From Pseudomonas ovata (GTDB taxonomy: Bacteria > Pseudomonadota > Gammaproteobacteria > Pseudomonadales > Pseudomonadaceae): a stretch of 64,000 nt of DNA. The notes beneath the pieces are model-generated. The model ran no database searches. It was not told the DNA's origin and saw only the letters and a list, made by a program, of their open reading frames with translations. The stretch is from positions 62,001 through 126,000 of the forward strand of contig NZ_QFFU01000017.1 in NCBI RefSeq assembly GCF_003131185.1. The letters run 5' to 3'. A program made the translations under genes and the position numbers. How positions within the stretch are numbered: the stretch's first letter is position 1; each line of letters opens with the position of its first letter. This document shows positions 33,709 to 41,881 of this stretch, piece after piece.

Positions 33709-33731
33709 GGTCACCTTCGGGTGGCCTTTTT
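33709..33731 (+). terminator. Rho-independent terminator of glnA
   Basis: GGTCACC-TTCG-GGTGGCC forms a 7-bp stem with a stable TTCG tetraloop, followed by TTTTT. The 18 bases from 33718 recur at 34507. Confidence 0.92.
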
Positions 33732-33885
33732 CGTTTCTGGCACATACACACACCCGCCGCCCCAGACGCGGTACATATCTACCGCTGGCGCTGTGCGGCT
33801 CTCTGGCAGTCTTGCAGTGCGCACCGGTGCCGGCATGAATCGACACCTGCGCGCAGCCCTCAACCACGCTGACACGAGAGACCCC

Positions 33886-34443
33886 ATGCGCCTGCCGCTA
33901 GCGACTGCACTCCTGGCCTTGATGCACCTGCCTTTCACCTTCGCCCAGGCAACGGAACCGGGCAGCACGGCCATGGGGCCGCTCTTGCAGGCCATTCATG
34001 GGCGCCTGGCCCTGGCCGATCAGGTTGCCTTGAGCAAATGGGACAGCGGCAAGGCCGTCGAGGACGCGGCGCGTGAGCGGCAGGTCATCGCCAACGCCAG
34101 GGCCCGTGCGCCGGCATTCAACCTGGATCCCGACAGGGTCGAGCGGTTGTTCCGTGCCCAGATCGAGGCCAGCAAGCAGGTGCAGAATGCACGACTCAGC
34201 CAATGGCGCACGGCAGGCCGGGCACCGGACACCCCCAGGCAGGACCTGGCGCAGGACATCCGCCCTGAACTCGACCGCTTGCAGACACAACTGCTTCAGT
34301 CCTATGCAGACGTTCAACCTTTCCAGGCAGCCCCTGCGTGCAGGCGCTGGCTGAGCGCAGGCCTCGGACTGCTTCCCGGCGATCCGGTCCATGCCCAGGC
34401 GCTGGTCCTGGCCACTGCCGAGGTATGTGCCACCGACCCTTGA
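33886..34443 (+). CDS. Secreted (periplasmic) chorismate mutase, AroQ-gamma type
   Basis: Converts chorismate to prephenate outside the cytoplasm. 185 residues with a signal peptide MRLPLATALLALMHLPFTFA (cleavage near AQA) and an all-helical AroQ domain. RLALADQVALSKWDSGKAVED carries the expected active-site Lys and Asp; ERQVIANARARAPAFNLDPD and FRAQIEASKQVQ follow, and the two C-terminal Cys (CRRW, EVCATD) may form a disulfide. Start at 33886; an ATG at 33835 would place 17 polar residues before the signal. The biological role of exported chorismate mutases is unclear. It lies between two copies of an 18-bp terminator fragment. Confidence 0.87.
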   Translation: MRLPLATALLALMHLPFTFAQATEPGSTAMGPLLQAIHGRLALADQVALSKWDSGKAVEDAARERQVIANARARAPAFNLDPDRVERLFRAQIEASKQVQNARLSQWRTAGRAPDTPRQDLAQDIRPELDRLQTQLLQSYADVQPFQAAPACRRWLSAGLGLLPGDPVHAQALVLATAEVCATDP

Positions 34444-34506
34444 TTTGTATTCGGCCGGGCCTCGCCTGCGCTGGCGCGGCTTATTTGACTGATCGGCATC
34501 AACCTG

Positions 34507-34524
34507 CGGGTGGCCTTTTTCGTT
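34507..34524 (+). repeat. 18-bp copy of the glnA terminator right half
   Basis: CGGGTGGCCTTTTTCGTT here is identical to 33718-33735. The left stem half (GGTCACC) is absent, so it no longer forms the same hairpin. The two copies bracket the chorismate mutase gene. Confidence 0.8.
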
Positions 34525-34547
34525 GTACAGGCGTTATCGTGGCGGCC

Positions 34548-35732
34548 ATGACCAAAGACATGCAGCACACCCTCGACCTGACCGGTCCCGCCAGCCATAC
34601 CCTGACCCGGGAGCCGGGCGTCGGCCTGCTGCGCATCGGGCCGGCTTCGCAAGGCAAGCAGGCCGACCTGCATGTCGAGGCACACGAAACGCCGGACTGG
34701 CACGTGTTCGATGCCTTCAGCACGCCGGCCGGCTCGCCCTGGCCCCGTGTGCTGCAGTACACCGGCAGCGACAGCGGCGTGTTCGCCTGGGCCTGCCAGC
34801 GGCCGATCGAAACCCTGCGCTGGACGCCGATCCTCACGCAAGACACCCGGATCGATGCCCGCCACAGTACGATTCAAATCCTGGCCGTGGACCTGAGCGC
34901 GCCGGGTGCTCACCTGCAACTGACGTTACCCGGACAACAGACCGGCGGCGCTCACCGGCACCTGAGCCTCAAGGGCGACCTGACACGCCTGAGCGTTGAC
35001 GGCGACCTGCCCGACAGCCTGGACCTTGCGCCCACCACCCTCGCCCGCCGCACCGCCGCGCCTTTTGAGCTACCTGACCTGGGCGCCCTGCATCAGGTCG
35101 ACACCCTGTCACTGCATAACGGCCCGATGGTGCAGCCGGTTTCACTCAGGGGCCTGGAACGCTTTAGCCATCTCAGGTCGCTGAGCCTGTACGGGCACTT
35201 CTGTGACCTTGAGCAACTGGCCAGCCATCGCGACCTGAGCACCCTGAACCTGCGCTTCATGCCGACGCTGGACGGGCTGCCCATGCTCGATCACTGGCCG
35301 CAACTGGAGCATTTCGTGGCCTTCAATGTCGAGGCCGAGGCCGGCAAGCGCCTGCGCCAGCAACTCAAGGCGCGCAGCAAGGTGCGGGCCTGGGCCGGGC
35401 ATGCAGCGGTCAGCCAGTTGCGCAGCGCTGCGTGGTGGCAAAGCGAGTTCGGCCGTCCCTTTTCGGCCTGGCCCAAGCGGCAGGCCACCCTGGCCAACCA
35501 GGCGTTCGACCAGGCCCTGGCGCAGTTGGCCGAGGCACAGGACCTGACACAGGCCGAAACCGCCATCAGCACCTTTGCCTGCCGATTCAATGCCTTCAAG
35601 AACATCGAAACCGGCGAACGCGAAGACCTCGGCGAAGCGGTCTGGCAGCTCAGCCAGAGCAAGGATGCCCTGCGCCTGGGCGTGACCGAGGCGATGGCGC
35701 AGGGCTGGTTCGACCGGGCACGCCACTACTGA
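34548..35732 (+). CDS. Leucine-rich-repeat-like hypothetical protein
   Basis: 394 residues if the ATG at 34548 is used (an ATG at 34560 is an alternative; the frame is open to 34338 but would overlap the chorismate mutase). No signal peptide. Irregular LRR-type units are visible in the middle (about 185-265): HQVDTLSLHNG, SHLRSLSLYGHFCDLEQLAS, RDLSTLNLRFMPTLDGLP and PQLEHFVAFN. The C-terminal part is helical and Gln/Ala-rich. I cannot assign a function. It lies between glnA and ntrBC but has no obvious nitrogen link. Confidence 0.72.
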   Translation: MTKDMQHTLDLTGPASHTLTREPGVGLLRIGPASQGKQADLHVEAHETPDWHVFDAFSTPAGSPWPRVLQYTGSDSGVFAWACQRPIETLRWTPILTQDTRIDARHSTIQILAVDLSAPGAHLQLTLPGQQTGGAHRHLSLKGDLTRLSVDGDLPDSLDLAPTTLARRTAAPFELPDLGALHQVDTLSLHNGPMVQPVSLRGLERFSHLRSLSLYGHFCDLEQLASHRDLSTLNLRFMPTLDGLPMLDHWPQLEHFVAFNVEAEAGKRLRQQLKARSKVRAWAGHAAVSQLRSAAWWQSEFGRPFSAWPKRQATLANQAFDQALAQLAEAQDLTQAETAISTFACRFNAFKNIETGEREDLGEAVWQLSQSKDALRLGVTEAMAQGWFDRARHY

Positions 35733-35801
35733 GGCCCACGCAATGTGCGCCGATGTGCATTATGCTGAGCGTCCATCGCGCCCCTTGATGCCGAGAAGTC
35801 C

Positions 35802-36323
35802 ATGCGCCGTTATCTCGCCTGCCTGCTGCTGTTGATCTGCGTACCTGCCCTGGCGCAGATCTACAAGTACACCGATGCCAACGGCAATACCGCCTACAGC
35901 AGCCAGCCACCCGATGGCACCCGGGCCGAGACCGTCGAACTCAAGCCGCTCAACAGCATTGAGGCCCAGCCTCCGGTAGCGCCGCCGCCCAGCCAGAATG
36001 CGCCACAGACTCCGGCGCAACAGGCCAGCTATGACCAACTGGAACTGACCGACCTGCCAGCCGACGCCATCATTCGCGCCAACGACGGCACCTTCACGCT
36101 CAGCGTACGGGTGCAGCCGCGCCTGCAACCGGGCCATCGCCTGCAACTGCTGGTCGACGGCGAACCCTACGGCCAGCCCAGCAACCTGCCGCGCCTGCAG
36201 GTGGTCAACATCGATCGCGGCGAGCATCGCTTTGCGGTGCTGGTGCAAGACGCCCGGCGGATCATCCAGCAGAGCCCTGAGGTGACGCTGAGCATCATGC
36301 GCGCGGCCGTGGGCGGGTCCTGA
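35802..36323 (+). CDS. DUF4124 secreted protein (first of a tandem pair)
   Basis: 173 residues. Signal peptide MRRYLACLLLLICVPALA, then the DUF4124 signature QIYKYTDANGNTAYSSQPPDG directly after cleavage, a Pro/Gln-rich linker (about 60-85) and a C-terminal beta-rich domain with GHRLQLLVDGEPYGQPS and VVNIDRGEHRFAVLVQD. The C-terminal part looks Ig/fibronectin-like. Function unknown. One base separates it from the next gene, a paralogue of similar plan. Confidence 0.82.
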   Translation: MRRYLACLLLLICVPALAQIYKYTDANGNTAYSSQPPDGTRAETVELKPLNSIEAQPPVAPPPSQNAPQTPAQQASYDQLELTDLPADAIIRANDGTFTLSVRVQPRLQPGHRLQLLVDGEPYGQPSNLPRLQVVNIDRGEHRFAVLVQDARRIIQQSPEVTLSIMRAAVGGS

Positions 36324-36324
36324 G

Positions 36325-36954
36325 GTGAACCTGTCGCATTTCTTGTTGCTGTGCGTGCTGATGAGCGCAGGCCCGGCGCTGGCCGAGATCTATACCTACA
36401 CCGACGCCCAGGGCAACCGCGTATTCACCGACCAGCCACGCAAGAATGCCAAGCGCGTGGAGGTGGCTCCGAGCAACACCATGACCGGCACGCCGCCGAC
36501 CCGCCGCGTCAAGATCAGTCCGGCAGCGGCACCTCAGCCAGGCAAGCCGGCAGTGCCTTACTCCCTGCTGCGCATTCTGGTGCCCGAGCCCGATACCACC
36601 GTGCGCAATGCCGAGGGCAACCTGATCGTGACGGTCAACAGCGACCCGGCGTTGCAGGAAGGTCATGTGTATCGCCTGCTGCTCGACGGCCAGCCGGTTG
36701 CCGAACCGGGGCGCAGCCCGGTCTTCCCGCTGAGCCACATTGACCGGGGCACGCATCAATTGTCGGTGGAAATCCTCGACCGCAACGGCCGGCTGCTGGA
36801 AAAGACCCCCAGCCAGCCCTTTCACCTGCAACGCATCTCCCTGGCGCAGAAACGCCAGACCAACCCCTGCCAACTGCCCGAATACGGCGTCCGCCCGGAA
36901 TGCCCGCTCAAGGACAAGCCAGAGCAGAAGAGCCGCTGGCTGCCCTTTTTCTGA
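36325..36954 (+). CDS. DUF4124 secreted protein (second of a tandem pair)
   Basis: 209 residues with a GTG start at 36325. Signal peptide VNLSHFLLLCVLMSAGPALA, DUF4124 signature EIYTYTDAQGNRVFTDQP, linker, then GHVYRLLLDGQPVAEPGRSP and LSHIDRGTHQLSVEILDRNG, which parallel the first gene of the pair segment by segment. The product is therefore a diverged tandem duplicate. Its C-terminus adds two Cys (NPCQLPEYGVRPECP), likely a disulfide. It is immediately upstream of the ntrB leader. Confidence 0.82.
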   Translation: MNLSHFLLLCVLMSAGPALAEIYTYTDAQGNRVFTDQPRKNAKRVEVAPSNTMTGTPPTRRVKISPAAAPQPGKPAVPYSLLRILVPEPDTTVRNAEGNLIVTVNSDPALQEGHVYRLLLDGQPVAEPGRSPVFPLSHIDRGTHQLSVEILDRNGRLLEKTPSQPFHLQRISLAQKRQTNPCQLPEYGVRPECPLKDKPEQKSRWLPFF

Positions 36955-37005
36955 TAGGCCGGCCCCTGCGCTCCAGCAGCGGCGCCCTGCGCAAAAATAT
37001 TGCAA

Positions 37006-37022
37006 GGCACTAAACTGGTGCA
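37006..37022 (+). promoter_or_regulatory. NtrC-binding dyad upstream of ntrB
   Basis: GGCACTAAACTGGTGCA is a near-perfect NtrC dyad: GCAC and the TGGTGC arm with a short centre. It lies about 150 bases before the candidate sigma-54 start of ntrB, a normal enhancer distance. A further GCGCACC half-site is at about 37033. Confidence 0.7.
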
Positions 37023-37150
37023 TAAATAATCCGGCGCACCGGGCCCTGGCCCTGATTCGGTTCAATTTTGTCCATCCAAAGTCGCTGCCAAACAACAAGA
37101 GCACGAAAAAAGCCCGGTTTTTGTGGAAAACGCGCTTCTTTTCGGAGCCT

Positions 37151-37166
37151 TGGTTTGGTTCTTGCA
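37151..37166 (+). promoter_or_regulatory. Candidate sigma-54 promoter of ntrBC
   Basis: TGGTTTGGTTCTTGCA has GG at 37152-37153 and GC at 37164-37165, 12 bases apart, with a perfect TTGCA -12 element. The -24 element departs from TGGCAC. About 110 bases of leader would precede the ntrB ATG. The remainder of the 330-base gap shows only an AT-rich stretch. Confidence 0.65.
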
Positions 37167-37284
37167 ACTTCATCCAGCACAGCATTCCGTTACGCATTGT
37201 TTCAGTGAAGGTGCGCAGGCTGGCAAATCCTCCCAGCATTCACCTTTCGCGATTGCCCTGTGCCAAAAGAGGTCACCCGGATTC

Positions 37285-38370
37285 ATGACTATCAGCGACG
37301 CGCTGCACCGATTGTTACTCGACAATCTGACCACTGCGACGATCCTGCTCAACGCCGACTTGCGCCTTGAGTACATGAATCCCGCCGCAGAAATGCTGCT
37401 TGCCATCAGTGGCCAGCGCAGCCACGGGCAGTTCATCAGCGAACTATTCACCGAGTCCGCCGAAGCCCTCAGTTCGCTGCGCCAGGCCGTGGAGCATGCG
37501 CACCCGTTCACCAAGCGCGAAGCCATGCTCACGGCCCTGACCGGCCAGACCCTGACCGTCGACTACGCCGTCACGCCGATCCTGAACAAAGGCGAAACCC
37601 TGCTGCTGCTTGAGGTTCACCCGCGTGATCGCCTGCTGCGCATCACCAAGGAAGAGGCCCAGCTGTCCAAGCAGGAAACCACCAAGATGCTGGTGCGCGG
37701 CCTGGCCCACGAGATCAAGAACCCGCTGGGCGGGATTCGCGGAGCGGCCCAGTTGCTGGCCCGCGAGCTGCCCGAAGAGAGCCTCAAGGACTACACCAAC
37801 GTCATCATCGAGGAGGCCGACCGCCTGCGTAATCTGGTCGACCGCATGCTGGGCTCCAACAAGCTGCCGTCGCTGGCCTCGACCAATATCCATGAAGTGC
37901 TCGAACGCGTCTGCAGCCTGGTCGATGCCGAAAGCCAGGGACGCATCACTCTGGTGCGCGACTATGACCCCAGCATTCCCGACGTACTGATCGACCGCGA
38001 GCAAATGATCCAGGCCGTGCTCAATATCGTGCGCAACGCCATGCAGGCCATCAACAGCCAGAACGAGCTGCGCCTGGGACGTATCACGTTGCGCAGCCGG
38101 GCCATGCGTCAGTTCACCATCGGCCATATCCGCCACCGGCTGGTCACCAAGGTCGAGATCATCGACAACGGCCCCGGCATCCCGGCCGAGCTTCAGGAAA
38201 CCATCTTCTACCCGATGGTCAGCGGCCGCCCCGACGGTACCGGGCTGGGCCTGGCCATTACCCAGAACATCATCAGCCAGCACCAGGGCCTGATCGAGTG
38301 TGAAAGCCATCCTGGCCATACCAACTTCTCGATCTTCCTGCCGCTGGAACAAGGAGCCGCTTCGACATGA
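37285..38370 (+). CDS. ntrB: Nitrogen regulation histidine kinase NtrB (GlnL)
   Basis: Soluble sensor kinase/phosphatase of NtrC, controlled by PII. 361 residues: PAS domain (about 8-110), DHp helix with the phospho-acceptor His142 in GLAHEIKNPLGGIRG, and a GHKL ATPase domain with NIVRNAMQA (N box), DNGPGIP (G1) and GRPDGTGLGLAI (G2). The start at 37285 fits NtrB N-termini; codons back to 37123 are leader. The stop overlaps ntrC by 4 bases. Confidence 0.96.
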   Translation: MTISDALHRLLLDNLTTATILLNADLRLEYMNPAAEMLLAISGQRSHGQFISELFTESAEALSSLRQAVEHAHPFTKREAMLTALTGQTLTVDYAVTPILNKGETLLLLEVHPRDRLLRITKEEAQLSKQETTKMLVRGLAHEIKNPLGGIRGAAQLLARELPEESLKDYTNVIIEEADRLRNLVDRMLGSNKLPSLASTNIHEVLERVCSLVDAESQGRITLVRDYDPSIPDVLIDREQMIQAVLNIVRNAMQAINSQNELRLGRITLRSRAMRQFTIGHIRHRLVTKVEIIDNGPGIPAELQETIFYPMVSGRPDGTGLGLAITQNIISQHQGLIECESHPGHTNFSIFLPLEQGAAST

Positions 38371-39803
38371 GCCGTAGTGAAACTGTCTGGATCGTAGATG
38401 ACGATCGTTCCATCCGCTGGGTGCTGGAAAAAGCCCTGCAACAGGAAGGCATGACCACGCAGAGCTTCGACAGCGCCGATGGCGTCATGAGCCGCCTGGC
38501 CCGCCAGCAGCCGGACGTGATCATTTCCGACATCCGCATGCCCGGCGCCAGTGGCCTGGACCTGCTGGCGCGCATTCGTGAAGAGCACCCGCGCCTGCCG
38601 GTGATCATCATGACCGCGCATTCGGACCTCGACAGCGCCGTGGCGTCCTATCAGGGCGGTGCCTTCGAGTACCTGCCCAAGCCGTTCGATGTCGACGAAG
38701 CCGTCTCGCTGGTCAAGCGCGCCAACCAGCACGCCCAGGAACAACAGGGCCTGGACGTGCCGCAGGTGGTGGCCCGCACCCCGGAAATCATCGGCGAAGC
38801 GCCGGCGATGCAGGAAGTGTTTCGTGCCATCGGGCGCCTGAGCCACTCCAACATCACCGTGCTGATCAACGGCGAGTCCGGCACTGGCAAGGAGCTGGTG
38901 GCCCACGCCCTGCATCGCCACAGCCCGCGTGCCGTGGCACCGTTCATTGCCCTGAACATGGCGGCCATCCCCAAGGACCTGATGGAGTCGGAGCTGTTCG
39001 GCCACGAGAAAGGCGCCTTCACCGGCGCGGCCAACCTGCGCCGCGGCCGCTTCGAACAGGCCGATGGCGGCACGCTGTTTCTCGACGAAATCGGTGACAT
39101 GCCGGCCGACACCCAGACCCGCCTGCTGCGCGTGCTGGCCGATGGCGAGTTCTACCGGGTCGGCGGTCACACGCCGGTCAAGGTCGACGTGCGCATCATC
39201 GCCGCCACCCACCAGAACCTTGAAACCCTGGTGCAGGCCGGCAAGTTCCGCGAAGACCTGTTCCACCGCCTGAACGTGATCCGCATCCACATTCCGCGCC
39301 TGTCGGACCGTCGTGAAGACATCCCGACCCTGGCCCGGCACTTTCTCAGCCGCGCGGCGCTGGAACTGGCGGTGGAACCCAAGCTGCTCAAGACCGAGAC
39401 CGAGGAATACCTCAAGCACCTGCCGTGGCCGGGCAACGTGCGGCAGCTGGAAAACACCTGCCGCTGGATCACGGTCATGGCCTCGGGCCGCGAAGTGCAC
39501 ATCAGCGACCTGCCACCGGAACTGCTCAACGTCCCGCAGGACGCCGCCCCGGTCACCAACTGGGAGCAGGCCCTGCGCCAGTGGGCCGACCAGGCCTTGT
39601 CACGCGGGCAGTCCAACCTGCTCGACAGTGCCGTGCCGGCCTTCGAACGGATCATGATCGAGACCGCGCTCAAGCACACCGCCGGTCGTCGTCGCGATGC
39701 CGCCGTGCTGCTGGGCTGGGGCCGCAACACCTTGACCCGCAAGATCAAGGAACTGGGCATGAAGGTCGACGGCAGCGACGATGACGACGGCGAAGACAGC
39801 TGA
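38367..39803 (+). CDS. ntrC: Nitrogen response regulator NtrC (GlnG)
   Basis: Sigma-54-dependent activator. 478 residues: receiver domain with phospho-acceptor Asp55 in VIISDIRMPG, AAA+ domain with Walker A GESGTGKE, the sigma-54-contact loop GAFTGA, Walker B GGTLFLDEIGDMP, and a C-terminal Fis-type HTH (RRRDAAVLLGWGRNTLTRKIKEL). It should activate glnA and probably regulates its own operon through the sites noted upstream. Confidence 0.97.
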   Translation: MSRSETVWIVDDDRSIRWVLEKALQQEGMTTQSFDSADGVMSRLARQQPDVIISDIRMPGASGLDLLARIREEHPRLPVIIMTAHSDLDSAVASYQGGAFEYLPKPFDVDEAVSLVKRANQHAQEQQGLDVPQVVARTPEIIGEAPAMQEVFRAIGRLSHSNITVLINGESGTGKELVAHALHRHSPRAVAPFIALNMAAIPKDLMESELFGHEKGAFTGAANLRRGRFEQADGGTLFLDEIGDMPADTQTRLLRVLADGEFYRVGGHTPVKVDVRIIAATHQNLETLVQAGKFREDLFHRLNVIRIHIPRLSDRREDIPTLARHFLSRAALELAVEPKLLKTETEEYLKHLPWPGNVRQLENTCRWITVMASGREVHISDLPPELLNVPQDAAPVTNWEQALRQWADQALSRGQSNLLDSAVPAFERIMIETALKHTAGRRRDAAVLLGWGRNTLTRKIKELGMKVDGSDDDDGEDS

Positions 39804-39816
39804 CGAAGGCGGGTCG

Positions 39817-39844
39817 CGGCCTTCGAGGCCGGACTGGTATTTTT
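39817..39844 (+). terminator. Probable terminator of ntrBC
   Basis: CGGCC-TTCGA-GGCCG forms a short GC stem, followed after 8 bases by TTTTT (39840-39844). The gap between stem and U run weakens it. Confidence 0.5.
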
Positions 39845-39923
39845 GCCAGTTTACGCCCGCCACATTCGCTGATTAGCTCCTTGAAACAGCCTTGTCTTCC
39901 AGGGCTTCAAGGAGTTGATCGTG

Positions 39924-41696
39924 ATGGAGTACACCCCCTTCCCCGAACTGCGGGAAATCAATGCGCGACTGCTGGCCTGCCTGCCGCCGCGCGCGTCCTT
40001 TCGATTGCGCAACCGCATCGTCGACTATGAAATCGCTGAGATGGCGGTGCTGTTTCGCACCGGCGAACTGAGCGCCGAGCAAGTGACCATTGCCTACCTG
40101 GCACGGATCTACGAACTCAACGGACCGTTCGAGGTGTACGACGACAATGGCGGCTTCAATGCCTTTGTGCGCATCGATGCCCAAGAGGCGCTGAGCCAGG
40201 CTCGCTGGGCTGACCTATGGCTGAACAACCCTGATGATCCACGCGGACCAGCCCCGGTGCTGTGCGGGATCGCGTTGGGGTTCAAGGACGTCATGGCGAT
40301 CTGCGGGCGTGAAAGCAAGAACGGCACCCACGCCTTCGACACCAATGTTGCTCACCACGATGCCACCATCGTCGCCCGTCTGCGCGAACAGGGGGCAGTG
40401 TTGCTGGGCCATACCATCTGCTCGGAATACTCCGGCAGCGTGCATGGCGATTTCGGTGCCAATGCCTGGGACCCGACCCGGGTGCCTGGTGGCTCCAGTT
40501 CCGGCTCCGGCATTGCCCCGGTCGCACGCCTGTGTGCCGGTGCGCTGGCCGCAGAAACCGGCGGCTCGCTGATCACCCCGGCGGCGGCCAACGGTGCCAG
40601 TGGCATCAAGCCCTCTTTAGGCCTGGCCTCGACCGCCGGCCTGATGCCACTGCTCATGGGCTGGGATGTACCGGGCACCATCGCCCGCTCGATACGCGAT
40701 GCCTCGCTGATTCTGTCAGCCATCAGTGGCCTGGACCCGCTCAATGACCCCCTGACCCTGTCGCAACCCATCCCGGCGCTGCAACTGCCTTGCGCACCAC
40801 GTCCGGGCCCCACGCCGTTGGCGGGTATCACCATCGGCATCCCGCAGACCGACTGGATGTTCCCCGATGGGCTGGGCCAGCCGCCAGCCAGCCTCTATGA
40901 CACCGATTACCGCGAAGCCTTCGAGCGCTTCAAGGCACAACTGACCGGGCTGGGTGCACGGGTGCTGGATTTTCCCGGCCTCGACATGACGCAGTCGCAG
41001 AACCGCCCGTACTATGGTGCCGGCCCTATTTTCGATACCCCGGATCCTTTTATGCGCCTGACACCGGCGGCTTTGACCAGCTATCCGGTGCAATACGAGG
41101 CGCGCTACTGGAAAGCGGTGGCCGATTTTGCCGTACGCCGCCCGTCGCCTTATCGTGAAGAGTTGCTGAAAAATTTCAATGCACAGTTTTATAAGGCGGT
41201 TATCGAGCAGGTGCCTTATTCGTTAATCGTCGAGGCTGACCAACGTCGACGGCGGCAACAGCAAGTGTGGTATCAGGCGCTGCATGAGCACGACGTGGAC
41301 TTCATGCTGGTGATGCCGCTGGGCTCGCACATTGGCTTGCGTTTCGGCCTGGAGCGGGCTGAAAACGGTTTGCAGGTACGACGCACCTACTATGATCTGC
41401 CCAACGCGCTGGGCTGGCCGATGGTGACCTTTCCGATCGGGCATGGCCGTACCGGTGTGCCTGCCTCCTTGCCGATCAACGCAGCGTTCTGGGGAACGCG
41501 CTTTGCTGAGGTACAGATTATCCAGGCCGCGCTGGATTTCCAGGCGCACTACCCGCAGTACCACGATGCGGCGCCGCCGACGCCTCGATTCGACCTGTAC
41601 AGCAAACGCCCGGATAACATGCCCAGGGTCCGGGACATAGCCCCGCACGACTCCACCGATCCGCTGGTCATTGAGCGGGGCAGAACATGGACATGA
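39924..41696 (+). CDS. Amidase signature (AS) family hydrolase
   Basis: A 590-residue amidase of the Ser-cisSer-Lys class. Lys121 lies in GIALGFKDVMAIC, the cis-Ser in GGSSSGSG (about 191-193) and the nucleophile Ser215 in AETGGSLITPA. It is longer than GatA or simple amidases, with an N-terminal extension of about 35 residues (EYTPFPELREINARLL). Substrate unknown. The ATG at 39924 has AAGGAG upstream; a TTG nine bases earlier is less likely. No signal peptide. It overlaps by 10 bases a 64-codon ORF that encodes two 25-residue repeats. Confidence 0.85.
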   Translation: MEYTPFPELREINARLLACLPPRASFRLRNRIVDYEIAEMAVLFRTGELSAEQVTIAYLARIYELNGPFEVYDDNGGFNAFVRIDAQEALSQARWADLWLNNPDDPRGPAPVLCGIALGFKDVMAICGRESKNGTHAFDTNVAHHDATIVARLREQGAVLLGHTICSEYSGSVHGDFGANAWDPTRVPGGSSSGSGIAPVARLCAGALAAETGGSLITPAAANGASGIKPSLGLASTAGLMPLLMGWDVPGTIARSIRDASLILSAISGLDPLNDPLTLSQPIPALQLPCAPRPGPTPLAGITIGIPQTDWMFPDGLGQPPASLYDTDYREAFERFKAQLTGLGARVLDFPGLDMTQSQNRPYYGAGPIFDTPDPFMRLTPAALTSYPVQYEARYWKAVADFAVRRPSPYREELLKNFNAQFYKAVIEQVPYSLIVEADQRRRRQQQVWYQALHEHDVDFMLVMPLGSHIGLRFGLERAENGLQVRRTYYDLPNALGWPMVTFPIGHGRTGVPASLPINAAFWGTRFAEVQIIQAALDFQAHYPQYHDAAPPTPRFDLYSKRPDNMPRVRDIAPHDSTDPLVIERGRTWT

Positions 41697-41881
41697 GCAC
41701 CTTTTACAGCATTGCCTGGAAGCCGATGCGCAACCCGGCCTTGTTGCCGGCCGATACCGGGCAGGCACCCCGGGTGTTTTTCAGCATTGCCTGGCAGGCG
41801 CCGCTGCGGCCGTTGTACTACCCGGCCGACACCGCGCACCTGCACCTCACTCAGCCAGTGAAGGCCGGGCCCACAGGTTGA
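41687..41881 (+). CDS. Candidate 64-residue small protein with two 25-residue repeats
   Basis: Starts inside the last codons of the amidase gene (10-base overlap) and ends 35 bases into the 3' end of the convergent aldo/keto reductase gene. The peptide contains FYSIAWKPMRNPALLPADT (residues 6-24) and FFSIAWQAPLRPLYYPADT (31-49): the same unit twice, with 11 of 20 aligned residues identical. A weak GAGCGGGGC site precedes the ATG. No known family. The internal repeat and the coupling to the amidase argue that it is real; the short length and the antisense overlap argue for caution. It could be a peptide precursor, a small partner of the amidase, or spurious. Confidence 0.45.
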   Translation: MDMSTFYSIAWKPMRNPALLPADTGQAPRVFFSIAWQAPLRPLYYPADTAHLHLTQPVKAGPTG

